Below are positions 1 to 9,251 of a DNA stretch of 64,000 nt, in pieces. The notes under the pieces are model-generated. The model was not told where the DNA came from, made no database searches, and saw only the letters and a list, made by a program, of their open reading frames with translations. Every line of letters starts with the position of its first letter. Position 1 is the first letter of the stretch. Both the position numbers and the translations under genes were made by a program. This stretch comes from VKMB-3413 sp041027365 (GTDB taxonomy: Bacteria; Pseudomonadota; Alphaproteobacteria; Rhizobiales; Rhizobiaceae): contig NZ_JBFTEH010000002.1 in the NCBI RefSeq assembly GCF_041027365.1, positions 186,001 through 250,000 of the forward strand. The letters are read 5' to 3'.

Positions 1-464
1 CGGAAGTTCGAGAACGCCCAGTGGCGGATCACGCCTTCGGAGATCAGGCCGCCGAGGGTCCCGATCACTTCCTCCAGCGGCGTGCGCTCATCGTCGAGAT
101 GGAGGTAATAGAGGTCGATCGTCTCGCGCTGCAGGCGTTCGCGCGACATCTGCGCCGCGCGCCTGATCCAGTCCGACGAAAGGCCGCCGGAGCCTTCCAC
201 GCCCTTCACCGGATTGCCGACCTTGGTCGCCACGAAGACGTCTGCCGGCGCATCCTTCAGGAGGCGTCCGAGGATCTTCTCCGATTCCTGTCCGGCATAG
301 GCGTCCGCCGTGTCGATGAAATTGCCGTCGGCGGCGAAGAAGCGCTCCAGGATGCGGCCGGACTCTGGCTCGTCGGTCTGGTCGCCGAACATCATCGTGC
401 CGAGGCAGAGCCGGCTGACGGCCGGGCCGCCGGAAAACAGCGGCTGGCGGGGGATCTGGGTCAC
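1..464 (-). CDS. Aldo/keto reductase, 3' end cut by window edge
   Basis: NAD(P)H-dependent oxidoreductase of the aldo/keto reductase superfamily, soluble (beta/alpha)8 barrel. About 154 residues are visible, and the C-terminal half lies outside the window. The catalytic tetrad is recognisable: Asp51 and Tyr56 in FIDTADAY, Lys81 in VATKVG and His122 in LYYLHLDD. The GTG start at 464 is chosen because AGGAGA lies 9 nt upstream. The sequence resembles the stress-type AKRs of the YhdN/Tas group, but the substrate cannot be inferred. It is transcribed divergently from the DUF1236 gene. Confidence 0.88.
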   Translation of the reverse strand, partial: MTQIPRQPLFSGGPAVSRLCLGTMMFGDQTDEPESGRILERFFAADGNFIDTADAYAGQESEKILGRLLKDAPADVFVATKVGNPVKGVEGSGGLSSDWIRRAAQMSRERLQRETIDLYYLHLDDERTPLEEVIGTLGGLISEGVIRHWAFSNF

Positions 465-925
465 GGGCGAAGTCTCCTGTCTATCCTGTTGTCCGGCCGC
501 CGCGGGCGGCCTGTTCGTGCGGTTGACGCCGCTGATGAAGCTCGGCCTCCGGCAGCCCGGCAGAAGCCGGCTTCGGCTCCTGCCGTCGGCGGGTGTCGCG
601 CCTTGAGCTAGGGCGCTATCGACAATCCGGCAGACCGCCCACCGCCCGCGGGCCCCGCACCGGCGACCTCGTTCGAGCGCCGGCGGCCTGTCGCGGGGGC
701 TCCTACGATCACCGCCCACCTTTCGAGGGCGTCATGGCGTCGGCTGGGACGGTGACGGCGCGTTTTCCTCCCGCACCCCATGCATTCCGGGCCGCGCCGA
801 CATATCTGTTGCCGGCGGCGATCTCGCACTTGCAAAAGCCGCCCCGCTCAGCTTGCATTCATCGGGGCGATGCGATGATGAAGCCAATGTTCCGCTGGGT
901 CGCGGAACGATCGAATGAGGTCATT
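465..925. other. Divergent intergenic region, no gene seen
   Basis: About 460 bases separate the aldo/keto reductase (minus strand) from the DUF1236 gene (plus strand). Open frames here are GC-driven and lack a convincing start or family resemblance. It probably carries both promoters, but I could not identify a clear -35/-10 pair. Confidence 0.5.
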
Positions 926-1207
926 ATGCCCAAAGCCGCTCGCGTTGCCGTCGTCCTCGCCGTTGTTCTCGCCGCCGCGTCCCCGGCACGCGCCGCCGAC
1001 GAGAAGGTCAATGTCGTGCAGTACGCCCTCTCGCACCCGACGGACAATTCGCACCTGCGAAGCCCGCCGCAGCTCGGCGACTCCGTCCCGCAGTCGGTGA
1101 AGCTGGTGCAGCCCGAGGGCAGCCATGCCTTCGCCTATTTCTACTATGCGGGGCAGCCGATCATCGTCGACGTGAAGACCCGCAGCATCGTGCGCATCGG
1201 CGGCTGA
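926..1207 (+). CDS. Small secreted DUF1236-like protein
   Basis: A 93-residue protein with a clear Sec signal peptide (hydrophobic residues 6-20, cleavage near SPARA-AD). The mature part ends in a compact beta-rich domain with FYYAGQPIIVDVKTRSIVRI, the pattern of DUF1236 proteins common in Rhizobiales (hydrophobic strand, VDxxTRxIV). The in-frame ATG at 875 is possible, but 926 is preferred: GAGG sits about 6 nt upstream and the signal peptide starts correctly there. Periplasmic location is inferred and the function is unknown. The family assignment is from memory of the motif. Confidence 0.75.
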   Translation: MPKAARVAVVLAVVLAAASPARAADEKVNVVQYALSHPTDNSHLRSPPQLGDSVPQSVKLVQPEGSHAFAYFYYAGQPIIVDVKTRSIVRIGG

Positions 1208-1242
1208 CCCGGGAACCGCCGGCGAGGCCGTCGCAGTGGCGG

Positions 1243-3705
1243 CTATTCCGGCGAGAGGTTCAGGCTGTGAGCGCTCTCGGCGTCGCCGATCTCCATCCAT
1301 GAGAAGTCCCGCCAGGGCTTCATCAGGTCGCCGTAGTGCGGCGAGAACGGGTTCTCCGACTGGCCCGGCGCCATCAGGAAGCGCGAGTGCGAGAGGTCGG
1401 AGAAGTCCAGCACCATCCGCAGTCCCGGCCCGGCGACGTCCAGGAAGGGGTTCTTCTCGTCGCCGTAATGCATGTCGCCGGCATTGACCGTCTCGCTGCC
1501 CCCCGGCGCCGGGATCTGCAGCTTGAACAGGCTGCCGAGGAGCGGCACCCGCGACAGAACGATGTTGCGGAAATCGGCCTGATGCGCCTGCCCCCAGTGC
1601 CAGGCCGACATGTCCTCGCCATGCCGGCGGGAGAGATCGCCGAGCGCGACGGACAGGGCATGGGCGACGAGGTGTTCGCAGCCGCCCTGGCCCGAGCCGC
1701 CGGCCGCCCGGCACCATGGCGAACCCGGCACGAGGAGCCGCTGCAGGACGGTCGGATGCGGCCGGAAATAGCGCGCAAAGCCTGAGCCGAGACGCTTTGC
1801 GAACAGTTCCTTCTCGATCTCCCGGATCCAGGCCGTGAAGATCAGCGGCGCCGCAGCCTTGCGGTCCATGCCGTCGTCCCAGGCCTTGAGGATGCCGATG
1901 GCCTTCCTCGCGCGCGCATCGTCCGGCGGCGCCGCCGTCAGGACCGGGAGCAGCCGCTGCGCCATCAGCGACTTGGTGTCGGAAGCGATCCGGCCGGTGG
2001 ACCGGGCCGACTGTTTCGGCATGGCGTCCAGCAATCCGGCGATCCGGTCGGCCCGGAACGGTGGTGCCCAGTCGTGGGTCAGGAAGTAGGGATAGCTGTC
2101 CGGCACGATCTTGTTGTTCGCCGTCACGAACCGGCCCTGCGGCGGATCGACCGACTGCGGCAGGGCATCGAAGGGGATGAAGCCGCTCCAGTCGTAGTCG
2201 CCCGTCCAGCCGGGTTCCGGCAGCCAGCCATCGCCCTTCTTCCGGATCGGAATCTTCGCCGGCGCCATGAAACCGGTCGTACCCGCGGTGTCGGCATAGA
2301 CGATATTCATCTGCGGCGCGGTGAAGTCCTTGAGGGGGGACTTGAACGACGCCCAGTCGCTGGCGCGGTCCATGCCCCAGAACGCCTCCGCCGTGCGGTC
2401 GCCCGGCTGCAGGAAGGTCGCTTCCAGCGATAGGACATAGCCCTTGCCGCCATCCGGGAGAACGGCCGACGCCGCCGTCCCGCCGCCGGCGTCCGCGCCC
2501 TTGCCCGAGGTGCCGCCTTTTCCGGTGGCCGAGTCCCACCGGCTTTCGGTGCCGAACAGCAGTCCCGGCGTGCCGACATCGGAGATCACCGGCCCGTGGC
2601 GCGTCGAGCGGACGGTGATCGTCACGTCCGCCCCGCCCTTGACGTGGATCGTTTCCTTGCGGGTCCTGAAGGCGCGCGAGCCGCCCGGCGCGAGGTAGCG
2701 GCCGGGATCTGCCGGATCGACCTTCTCGATGAACAGGTCCTCGGCGTCGCCCCCCGTTTCGGTGAAGCCCCAGCCCGAATGGTCGTTGTGGCCGACGATG
2801 ACGAAGGGTGTTCCGGGGATGGTCGCGCCGGCGAGGTCGTGTTGCGGCGACTGGATGCGGGCGAGATACCAGATCGCCGGCGTCATGTAGGTCAGGTGCG
2901 GATCGTTCTCGAGCAGCGGCTTGCCCGTGGTCGTTCGGCCGCCTGCAACCACCCAGTCGTTCGAGGCCTCGGCCCGGCTGAAATCCTTCGGCATTCGTGC
3001 GGCAAGGCGCGTCAGCGGCAGCGTCTTCAGGATCGCCGACAGGGTGACGAGGCCGCGCTCGGGATAGGGCGGGTAGAGGTCGTGCAGTTCCTCCGCCGTC
3101 ACCCTCCGGGCGATCAGCGCGTGCTCCAGCTCGCGCCGGAAATTCTGCGTCAGGTAGAGCGCCATCACCTTGGAGATGACGATGCTGTCCACCGGGCTCC
3201 ACTTCGCCGGCCCCGGCACGAAGTCGTAGTAGGGCATGCTGGCGCCGGCGTGGTGCGCCTCATAGGCGTTCACGCCGTCGGCATAGGCCTGGAGATAGGC
3301 CCGGACCGGCGGATCGAGAGAATCCCATTCCGCCTCGGCCGCCTCTTTGAGCCCGAGCGTGCGCATGAACTCGTCGCGCGGCAGGGCCGCCTTCCCGCCG
3401 AGTTCCGCCAGCCGTCCTTCGCCGTAGCGCCTGAGGATATCCATCTGGAAGATGCGATCCTGCGCGTGGACGAAGCCCAGCGCGAAGGCAGCGTCATGTT
3501 CGTTCTGGGCCATGATATGCGGAACGCCCACCTTGTCGCGGTCCACCGTCACCGCCGCCACCAGCCCCGGCAGTGCGAGGGTGCCGTCGACCTTCGGCAG
3601 CGAGGTTCGCAGCCAGAGGTAGAGGCCGCCGACGACGAGGACGAGCAGGACGGCGAATGCCGCGAGCCCGCGTGCGACCCAGGAGACGACCCTGCGCGCC
3701 GTCAT
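1243..3705 (-). CDS. Penicillin acylase family protein (Ntn hydrolase)
   Basis: An 820-residue secreted or membrane-anchored amidohydrolase of the penicillin acylase family. Residues 11-33 form an N-terminal membrane anchor or uncleaved signal. The precursor should self-cleave to expose Ser248 in the SNDW motif, the nucleophile of the beta chain, and the ENDPHL motif follows about 20 residues later. The family hydrolyses amides such as beta-lactam side chains or acyl-homoserine lactones, and the substrate here is unknown. Its start lies 18 bp after the stop of the MFS transporter on the same strand, so the two probably form an operon in which transporter and hydrolase handle related compounds. 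Confidence 0.9.
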   Translation of the reverse strand: MTARRVVSWVARGLAAFAVLLVLVVGGLYLWLRTSLPKVDGTLALPGLVAAVTVDRDKVGVPHIMAQNEHDAAFALGFVHAQDRIFQMDILRRYGEGRLAELGGKAALPRDEFMRTLGLKEAAEAEWDSLDPPVRAYLQAYADGVNAYEAHHAGASMPYYDFVPGPAKWSPVDSIVISKVMALYLTQNFRRELEHALIARRVTAEELHDLYPPYPERGLVTLSAILKTLPLTRLAARMPKDFSRAEASNDWVVAGGRTTTGKPLLENDPHLTYMTPAIWYLARIQSPQHDLAGATIPGTPFVIVGHNDHSGWGFTETGGDAEDLFIEKVDPADPGRYLAPGGSRAFRTRKETIHVKGGADVTITVRSTRHGPVISDVGTPGLLFGTESRWDSATGKGGTSGKGADAGGGTAASAVLPDGGKGYVLSLEATFLQPGDRTAEAFWGMDRASDWASFKSPLKDFTAPQMNIVYADTAGTTGFMAPAKIPIRKKGDGWLPEPGWTGDYDWSGFIPFDALPQSVDPPQGRFVTANNKIVPDSYPYFLTHDWAPPFRADRIAGLLDAMPKQSARSTGRIASDTKSLMAQRLLPVLTAAPPDDARARKAIGILKAWDDGMDRKAAAPLIFTAWIREIEKELFAKRLGSGFARYFRPHPTVLQRLLVPGSPWCRAAGGSGQGGCEHLVAHALSVALGDLSRRHGEDMSAWHWGQAHQADFRNIVLSRVPLLGSLFKLQIPAPGGSETVNAGDMHYGDEKNPFLDVAGPGLRMVLDFSDLSHSRFLMAPGQSENPFSPHYGDLMKPWRDFSWMEIGDAESAHSLNLSPE

Positions 3706-3723
3706 CAGCGACCACTCCCCGAA

Positions 3724-5193
3724 TTATCCGCTCCGCCAGCGAGCGCCGAGTTCCGGCGAATTGACCGCGGTCTTCCCCTGCCCGAGCCAGGCTTCCAGAT
3801 CCGGATGCGGCAGCCGCCGGGTCCCCGCGAGGTAGATGCCGAGGCCGACGGCGATGGCGAGGATCGTCATCCCGACCGTCAGCCAGGTCGCCAGCTGCAA
3901 CCCGCCCGCCGTCAGTCCCTGTCCGTCCGAGACCAGCCGCGCGATCTTCAGGACCACCGGCGCCAGCACGAAGTTGACGACGGAGCGGACCAGCTCGATC
4001 AGCGCGAACAGCCGCCCGATCACCTTGGACGGCAGCGAGAAGCCGGCGAGGAACAGGCCGGGCGCGACCGTCGTGCCGGCGCCGAGGCCGAGAAGACCGG
4101 CGACGATCAGCGGCATCGCGGTTCCGCCGTCGGTCGAGCGGCTCGCCTCGAGGACGCCGGCGGCGACGAGAAGCACCATGCCACACAGGATCAGCACCGG
4201 CAGGTAGCGGGTGCGCAGCACGAAGGCGACGAGCACCGCAGCGATGACCACCGCGACCACCTGCGGCCAGAAGGACAGCCCTGTTTCGAGCGGCGAAAGG
4301 CCGGTGACCTCGAGCCGGAACTGCGTGGCAAGGCCGAGCAGCGCGACGAGCACCCCGCCCCCCGACATGGCAACGAGGATGCCGACGAAGGGGAAGGTGC
4401 TGACCACCTGCTTCACCGGCGCCAGCGGCTCCTTCTTGTGGTACTCGGTCAGCAGCATGGCCGCAAAGCAGACGAGGCCGCAGCCCATCGGCGCGAGGAA
4501 CCAGGGCGAGGTGAAGCCGTGGCCGGTGAGTTCCTCCGCGCCCCAGAACGGCAGCACCGTCGCGCCGAGGCCGAGGATGAGCGCCGACCGGTCGAAGGGC
4601 AGGTCCGGGTTGACCGGCTCCTGCTTCGGCAGGGTCAGGACGGAGAGCACGATCGCGATGCCGCCGATCAGGGCGAAGGCGAAGTAGAGCCAGCGCCAGA
4701 GGCCGGTCGCCGCGACGACGCCGCCGATCAGCGGGCCGGCGGTGACCGCGCCGAAGAAGCCGATATTGATGAAGGCGGCCGAAAAGGGCATCCGGCTCGC
4801 CGGAAAGTTCTGGATGACCGGCGGCAGCGCGACGACCAGCAACAGGCCGGTGGCGAAGCCCGAGAGGACCCGCCCGGTGCCGTACATGACGAGACCGCCG
4901 GCAAAGCCCGACAACAGCGCGCCGACGACGAACAGCGCCTCGCAGGCCATGAACAGCCGGTGCTGGTGGATGCGGTTGATCAGGTCGCCGCCGAGCAGCG
5001 CGCCGAAGCAATAGCCGGCGGTCGCGATGCCGGCGATGATCGCCAGTCCCTGTGCATCGATGCCGATGTCCTTGGTGACGTTCTGGCCGTAGAAGTCGGC
5101 CGCCGTGGTCAAGAGGATGTACGGGACGAGCGCGGCGAGCGCGATCGTCAGCATCAGCGCATAATGGCCTTCGAACGGGCGTGGGCGCTTCAT
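3724..5193 (-). CDS. MFS transporter, multidrug-efflux (DHA2) type
   Basis: A 489-residue inner-membrane protein with about 14 hydrophobic segments. It has a major-facilitator loop after TM2 (GGDLINRIHQHR) and the TM5 GPLIGG element typical of drug/proton antiporters. The frame stays open to 5454, but the upstream part is Arg/Pro-rich and unlike a membrane protein, so the ATG at 5193 (MKRPRPFEGHY) is chosen; no strong Shine-Dalgarno is visible. The penicillin acylase gene follows after 18 bp. The substrate is unknown, but pairing with an amidase suggests export of an amide-containing toxic compound or signal. Confidence 0.88.
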   Translation of the reverse strand: MKRPRPFEGHYALMLTIALAALVPYILLTTAADFYGQNVTKDIGIDAQGLAIIAGIATAGYCFGALLGGDLINRIHQHRLFMACEALFVVGALLSGFAGGLVMYGTGRVLSGFATGLLLVVALPPVIQNFPASRMPFSAAFINIGFFGAVTAGPLIGGVVAATGLWRWLYFAFALIGGIAIVLSVLTLPKQEPVNPDLPFDRSALILGLGATVLPFWGAEELTGHGFTSPWFLAPMGCGLVCFAAMLLTEYHKKEPLAPVKQVVSTFPFVGILVAMSGGGVLVALLGLATQFRLEVTGLSPLETGLSFWPQVVAVVIAAVLVAFVLRTRYLPVLILCGMVLLVAAGVLEASRSTDGGTAMPLIVAGLLGLGAGTTVAPGLFLAGFSLPSKVIGRLFALIELVRSVVNFVLAPVVLKIARLVSDGQGLTAGGLQLATWLTVGMTILAIAVGLGIYLAGTRRLPHPDLEAWLGQGKTAVNSPELGARWRSG

Positions 5194-5640
5194 GAGCGAC
5201 GCGCCGTCGGCTCGTGCGGGCTTCCGGAACGGGCGCGCGGCTCGCCCCGAGAACCGGATGGGGCCTGTCGCGGGCGCCCGGCGGCGGGTGGGGCCGCATC
5301 GCAGGCGGCAAATGCCGGCAGCGGTGCACAGGCGGTTGGGAACGACGTCTGCACGCGCACGGCAAACTCCAGGATCTGGTTCGGCGAAATCTCGAGCCAC
5401 AGCGGCCCAAGGCGAGACGATCGAGGGTCGCAAGGACGGCCTCGGTGCGCGCAAAGGCTAAGGCTGTTCCCCCGCCGGGAAAGATCGCAGCCGGGCTCGG
5501 CACCGGGCTTAATGGTTAGGCAGCGAAGCGAGCGAAGGATGCTCGGGGGCGGTGCTCCGCCGGGCGTGCCGATCAGGCCGCGCCTCCCATGCCGGGCCGG
5601 CAGCCCAACCTTCGAGGCAGCCGGCAGATCACGATTGCGT
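5194..5640. other. Intergenic stretch, nothing recognised
   Basis: About 450 bases lie between the Ldh-family gene and the MFS gene, both on the minus strand. It should hold the MFS promoter and the end of the Ldh transcript. Short plus-strand frames here have no family resemblance and atypical Arg-rich composition. No clear terminator or repeat was found. Confidence 0.45.
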
Positions 5641-6636
5641 TCAGATGGCCTGGATCACCGCCATCACGTCGTCCTCGACGAGGATGCCCTCGACGGCGGC
5701 CCTGCGCCGGGCATCCTGCCCGCGCCGGCCCGGGATGCGCGTCTCCGGCTCCGATGCGATCGCCGCTGCGAGTTGCCCGAAGCGCTGCAGCACGCCGTCA
5801 CCACCCATCACCGCGGGGTCGATCACCATCAGGAATTGGCCGAGGCCTGGCGGCGGCCCCCTGTCGTCGAAGAGCGAGGAGGCCTCGTAGGCGTAGTTCG
5901 CACCGGTGAGGCCCGCCGCCAGCATCTCGACCATCAGCGCCAGTGCCGCGCCCTTGGCGTCGCCCGCCGGAAGCATGGTGCCGGCGAGCGCTGCGTCCGG
6001 GTCGGTGGTGGGATTGCCGTCGCGGTCGAGCGCCCACCCTTCCGGGATCGGCACGCCCTTCTGCTTGGCCGCCATCACCTTGCCGCGCGCGATCTTCGAC
6101 AGGGACAGGTCGATGACGAGCGGGTCCTCGCCCGGCAGCGGCGCGGCGAAGGCGATCGGATTGGTGCCGAACAGCGGCCGCGTGCCGCCCCAGGCGGCCA
6201 TGGCGCCCGGCGCGTTGGCGGTCATGATCGCGACGAGGCCGGCTTCCGCAAAGCGCTCGACGGTCAGCGCCAGGACGCCGGCATGATGCGAATTGCGGAT
6301 CGCGGCCGCGCCGATGCCTGTGTCGGCGACGATCTGCGGCATCTCGGCGACGGCGAGGTCGAGAGCCGGGAAGGCGAAGCCGCTCCTCGCATCGATCCGC
6401 AGGACCCCCGGCCGGACGCGCGCGGCCTCCGGCATGACCCGCCCCATGACCTTGCCGACCTTCGCCTGCGCGCTGTAGGCGGCGACGCGCCGCAGGCCAT
6501 GTCCGCCCTGCCCCGCCGCTTCGGCCGCAACCAGGGCCCGGGCGACGGATGCCGCCTGGACGGGCCCGACCTCGGAGCGCTGCATGGCCTCGGCGACGAG
6601 GCCTTCTGCCTCGGCGATGGAAAGCGTCGTCGTCAC
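5641..6636 (-). CDS. Ldh family oxidoreductase (malate/L-lactate dehydrogenase type)
   Basis: A 331-residue cytosolic NAD(P)H-dependent dehydrogenase of the Ldh/YlbC/ureidoglycolate dehydrogenase family, which is distinct from classical lactate dehydrogenases. Diagnostic segments are GGHGLRRVAAY near residue 50, the SHHAG active-site region with its catalytic His, GTNPIAFAAP and the MVEMLAAGLTGA stretch. The GTG at 6636 is chosen because GGAG lies 8 nt upstream; an ATG at 6660 would add eight residues but lacks that site. The 2-oxo or 2-hydroxy acid substrate cannot be told from the sequence. Confidence 0.9.
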   Translation of the reverse strand: MTTTLSIAEAEGLVAEAMQRSEVGPVQAASVARALVAAEAAGQGGHGLRRVAAYSAQAKVGKVMGRVMPEAARVRPGVLRIDARSGFAFPALDLAVAEMPQIVADTGIGAAAIRNSHHAGVLALTVERFAEAGLVAIMTANAPGAMAAWGGTRPLFGTNPIAFAAPLPGEDPLVIDLSLSKIARGKVMAAKQKGVPIPEGWALDRDGNPTTDPDAALAGTMLPAGDAKGAALALMVEMLAAGLTGANYAYEASSLFDDRGPPPGLGQFLMVIDPAVMGGDGVLQRFGQLAAAIASEPETRIPGRRGQDARRRAAVEGILVEDDVMAVIQAI

Positions 6637-7149
6637 GCCGTGTACTCCGGATGTCTGCAAGTGGTCCTGGCGGCCGCGACAAGCGCCAGGGTCTTAGGCC
6701 GCACCAGCCGCGCGGTCCGTTCATCTCGATCGCTCTGTCTTGGCGCGCTGCCGCAACCTTCCGGTCGTCGCCTCCGGACCCGTCCAGCGAAGGCTAATCC
6801 GCCAAAGCTGTCCTTCGATCGAACGGGTCGGGGCGAGCCGTAGCATCGCGTGTTGCGGCGTACAATCGGCTAGCCATTGGCCGGGTTACGCTCCGGTCGC
6901 TCGTTGCCCCTGCGAGGGCGATCCGGCCCCCGGGGCTCGCTCCGCCGTCGCGAGGGAACTTTATCGCTCCCTTACGATTGGCGGCGATGCTGCATTGCCG
7001 TAAAGCCGGGGAGTTCCCTGGTCCGGCAGGAATGCGAGTCGTGGTGTCGACCAGCGAGACCGCGGCTCCTGCTCGTGCGATGCGCCTGGAGAGGCCGGAA
7101 ACGCCCGCTCAGCCGCGAGACCCGCTGGATCGAAAGGACGAACGTCTCG
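6637..7149. other. Divergent intergenic region, nothing recognised
   Basis: About 510 bases separate the Ldh-family gene (minus) from the AbrB-family gene (plus). It contains GGAAC at 6955-6959 but no matching CGTT box, and no RNA-like hairpin that I could defend. Promoters for both flanking genes presumably lie here. Confidence 0.4.
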
Positions 7150-8232
7150 ATGTTTCATCCGCCGAAGGCACTGCGGTGGCCCGCCCTCCTGGCCATGTCG
7201 GCTGTCGTCGCCGTCCTTCTGGAACTTGCGGGCATTCCCGCGGCGCTGCTCCTCGGCCCGATGGCGGCGGGCGTCGTCATGGGGGTGACCGGCAACGCGG
7301 TGACGATCCCGAAAGTACCGTACTACCTGGCGCAGGCGGTCATCGGCTGCCTCATCGCCAGTTCGATCACCGTCTCGATCCTGACGACCTTCCTCCAGGA
7401 CTGGATGATCTATGTCGGCATCGTCGTGATCGTGATCGCGGCCAGCAGCGCGCTCGGCTGGCTGATGAGCCGCTGGCAGGTCCTTCCGGGCACGACCGCC
7501 GTCTGGGGCTCCTCCCCCGGCGCCGCGACCGCGATGATGCTGATGGCGGAAGCCTTCGGGGCCGACGCGCGGCTGGTCGCCTTCATGCAATATCTCCGGG
7601 TGATCTTCGTCGCCGTCGCCGCCTCGATGGTGGCACGCTTCTGGATCGGCGCCGAAGGCAGCGCGACCGCGGGCATCGTCTGGTTTCCGCCGCTCGACTG
7701 GCCCGCCTTCGGAACGACGCTGGGTCTGACCGTCGGCGGCGCCTGGCTCGGCCGGGTGCTGAAGATCCCGGCCGGCCCGCTGCTCTTGCCGATGGGCGTC
7801 GGGATCGTGCTCCACCTGCTCGGCCTCATCCACATGCAACTGCCGGAGTGGTTCCTCGCGATCGCCTATGCCGCGCTCGGCTGGCGGATCGGCCTCGGCT
7901 TCACGCCGGAGGTGATGCGGCACGCCTGGCACGCTCTGCCGAAGATCGCGGGCTCGATCGTCGCGCTGCTGGCCTTCTGCGGCGGGCTGGCGGCGCTGCT
8001 GCACGTCTTCCTCGGCACCGACCCCGTGACCGCCTATCTCGCCACCAGCCCCGGGGGCATGGACTCGATCGCCATCATCGCCGCCTCGACCAAGGTGGAC
8101 CTGCCTTTCGTCATGGCGCTGCAGACGGTGCGCTTCGTTATCGTCCTTGTTGTCGGTCCGCCGATGGCGCGGTTCATCGCGACGCGCATCGGCCGGACGA
8201 AAGGCGAGCCGGAGCCGGCGCTGGAGAACTGA
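7150..8232 (+). CDS. AbrB family membrane protein
   Basis: A 360-residue polytopic membrane protein with about ten hydrophobic helices in two repeated halves. The GSSPGAATAMMLMAEAFGAD motif near residues 119-138 and its C-terminal counterpart TSPGGMDSIAIIAAS are characteristic of the AbrB family (E. coli AbrB regulator of aidB, formerly mis-annotated as ammonia monooxygenase). Its true activity is unknown, and its membrane architecture suggests transport rather than DNA binding. The ATG at 7150 is preferred over upstream in-frame starts because the hydrophobic core begins there and a GAAAGGA lies upstream. Confidence 0.85.
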   Translation: MFHPPKALRWPALLAMSAVVAVLLELAGIPAALLLGPMAAGVVMGVTGNAVTIPKVPYYLAQAVIGCLIASSITVSILTTFLQDWMIYVGIVVIVIAASSALGWLMSRWQVLPGTTAVWGSSPGAATAMMLMAEAFGADARLVAFMQYLRVIFVAVAASMVARFWIGAEGSATAGIVWFPPLDWPAFGTTLGLTVGGAWLGRVLKIPAGPLLLPMGVGIVLHLLGLIHMQLPEWFLAIAYAALGWRIGLGFTPEVMRHAWHALPKIAGSIVALLAFCGGLAALLHVFLGTDPVTAYLATSPGGMDSIAIIAASTKVDLPFVMALQTVRFVIVLVVGPPMARFIATRIGRTKGEPEPALEN

Positions 8233-8351
8233 CGCGGCGGCGGGACGTCTCGCGGGCGAAGGGGCGCGGCGCGGCAGCCCTGTTCCCGGCGTCTCGCCAT
8301 CCCCATATCGGGCGCTTCGAACCCCTTGTTTCATCGAAGGAACCTGAGCCG

Positions 8352-8777
8352 ATGCCCGATCGCGATCCCTTTGCACGCGCCGACCAGATGCGCCGGCTGC
8401 GGCGCGTGACGCGGATCGCCCGGCTGATGGACACCGCGATCCGCATTCCCGGCACCCGCATCTCCTTCGGCGGCGATTCGATCGTCGGCCTCGTTCCCGG
8501 CATCGGCGACGCCGGCGCCGCATTGGTGTCGCTGTGGATCGTCTACGAGGCGCGCCGGCTCGGCATGCCCGCGTCGAAGCTGGCGATGATGCTCGGCAAT
8601 ATCGGCTTCGACTTCGCGGTGGGCTCCGTGCCGGTGCTCGGCGACGTCTTCGACGTGTTCTTCAAGTCGAACCGGCGCAACCTCGACATGATCCTCGACC
8701 ATTTCGGAGCGACCGGCGACGAGTTCGACATCGACCACCGCCGCCCGATGAAGGACATCACGCCGAAACGGCGCTGA
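8352..8777 (+). CDS. DUF4112 domain-containing protein
   Basis: A 141-residue protein matching the DUF4112 pattern: a basic N-terminal helix, then FGGDSIVGLVPGIGDAGAAL (residues 41-60), a hydrophobic segment, and a second DFAVGSVPVLGDVFDVFFKSN segment with the recurring P-G-D signature, then NRRNLDMI. Probably membrane associated, with two hydrophobic hairpins; function unknown. GAAGGAA about 11 nt upstream supports this start. It stands 119 bp after the AbrB-family gene on the same strand. Confidence 0.9.
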   Translation: MPDRDPFARADQMRRLRRVTRIARLMDTAIRIPGTRISFGGDSIVGLVPGIGDAGAALVSLWIVYEARRLGMPASKLAMMLGNIGFDFAVGSVPVLGDVFDVFFKSNRRNLDMILDHFGATGDEFDIDHRRPMKDITPKRR

Positions 8778-8938
8778 CGCCGGCGACCGGGGTTTTCCTG
8801 CGGCGCCGAACGGGGGCAGGCTCGAGGAAGACGCCGCCGTGGATCGTCGTCGCGCTCGGCGTGGTGGCCGGCCTGTGCTCAACCATTCCGCTGGGGTAGC
8901 CGGCTCATCAAACGCTGCAGAAAAAATTTGTTCCGGCG

Positions 8939-8963
8939 GGAACCCATCCCGGCGCGAGGCGTC
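8939..8963 (+). promoter_or_regulatory. Candidate EcfG-type general stress promoter
   Basis: GGAAC at 8939-8943 is followed after 16 nt by CGTC at 8960-8963. This matches the alphaproteobacterial sigma-EcfG pattern (GGAAC, 16-17 nt, CGTT) except for the last base. A transcript would start near 8970, just inside the first in-frame ATG of the next gene and upstream of its second ATG at 8997. Confidence 0.3.
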
Positions 8964-8996
8964 CTGATGGATACGCCCACCAAAGAGGATCACGCG

Positions 8997-9167
8997 ATGA
9001 CGCCGTCAGAGACGCTCGACGCCTACGAATCCGGCCTGATCACCGAGGAAGAAGCGGTGGAACAGGCGATGGTCGACGACATCGACGAGCTCTATGCCGA
9101 GGTGAGCGGCAGCGACGGCCGGCATTTCTGGCTCGACTATACGGGACAGCCGCTCGGCGCCTATTGA
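8997..9167 (+). CDS. Small acidic hypothetical protein
   Basis: A 56-residue soluble, strongly acidic protein (MTPSETLDAYESG...), predicted mostly helical and without a signal peptide. I do not recognise a family. The ATG at 8997 has AGAGG about 10 nt upstream. An in-frame ATG at 8967, with GAGG 7 nt upstream, would add ten residues. A candidate EcfG-type promoter lies just upstream and would favour the shorter form. Size and acidity would fit a small regulator or antitoxin, but no partner gene is present. Confidence 0.6.
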   Translation: MTPSETLDAYESGLITEEEAVEQAMVDDIDELYAEVSGSDGRHFWLDYTGQPLGAY

Positions 9168-9251
9168 GCCGCCGGCGTCTCGCGCGGACCGATCCTACAT
9201 CGCCCGCTCCGCACGGCGGAACGGGAGAACGTCGCGCGACGCCGCCGGCGT

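Noticed and set aside
2596..6843. A 1415-codon open frame on the plus strand
   Set aside because: It runs antisense through the acylase, MFS and Ldh genes, has Arg/Asp/Gly-rich low-complexity composition typical of GC-rich shadows, and matches no family.
8820..8899. Hydrophobic stretch (PPWIVVALGVVAGL) after DUF4112 as a small membrane protein
   Set aside because: No start codon with a ribosome-binding site in frame; probably chance translation of intergenic DNA.
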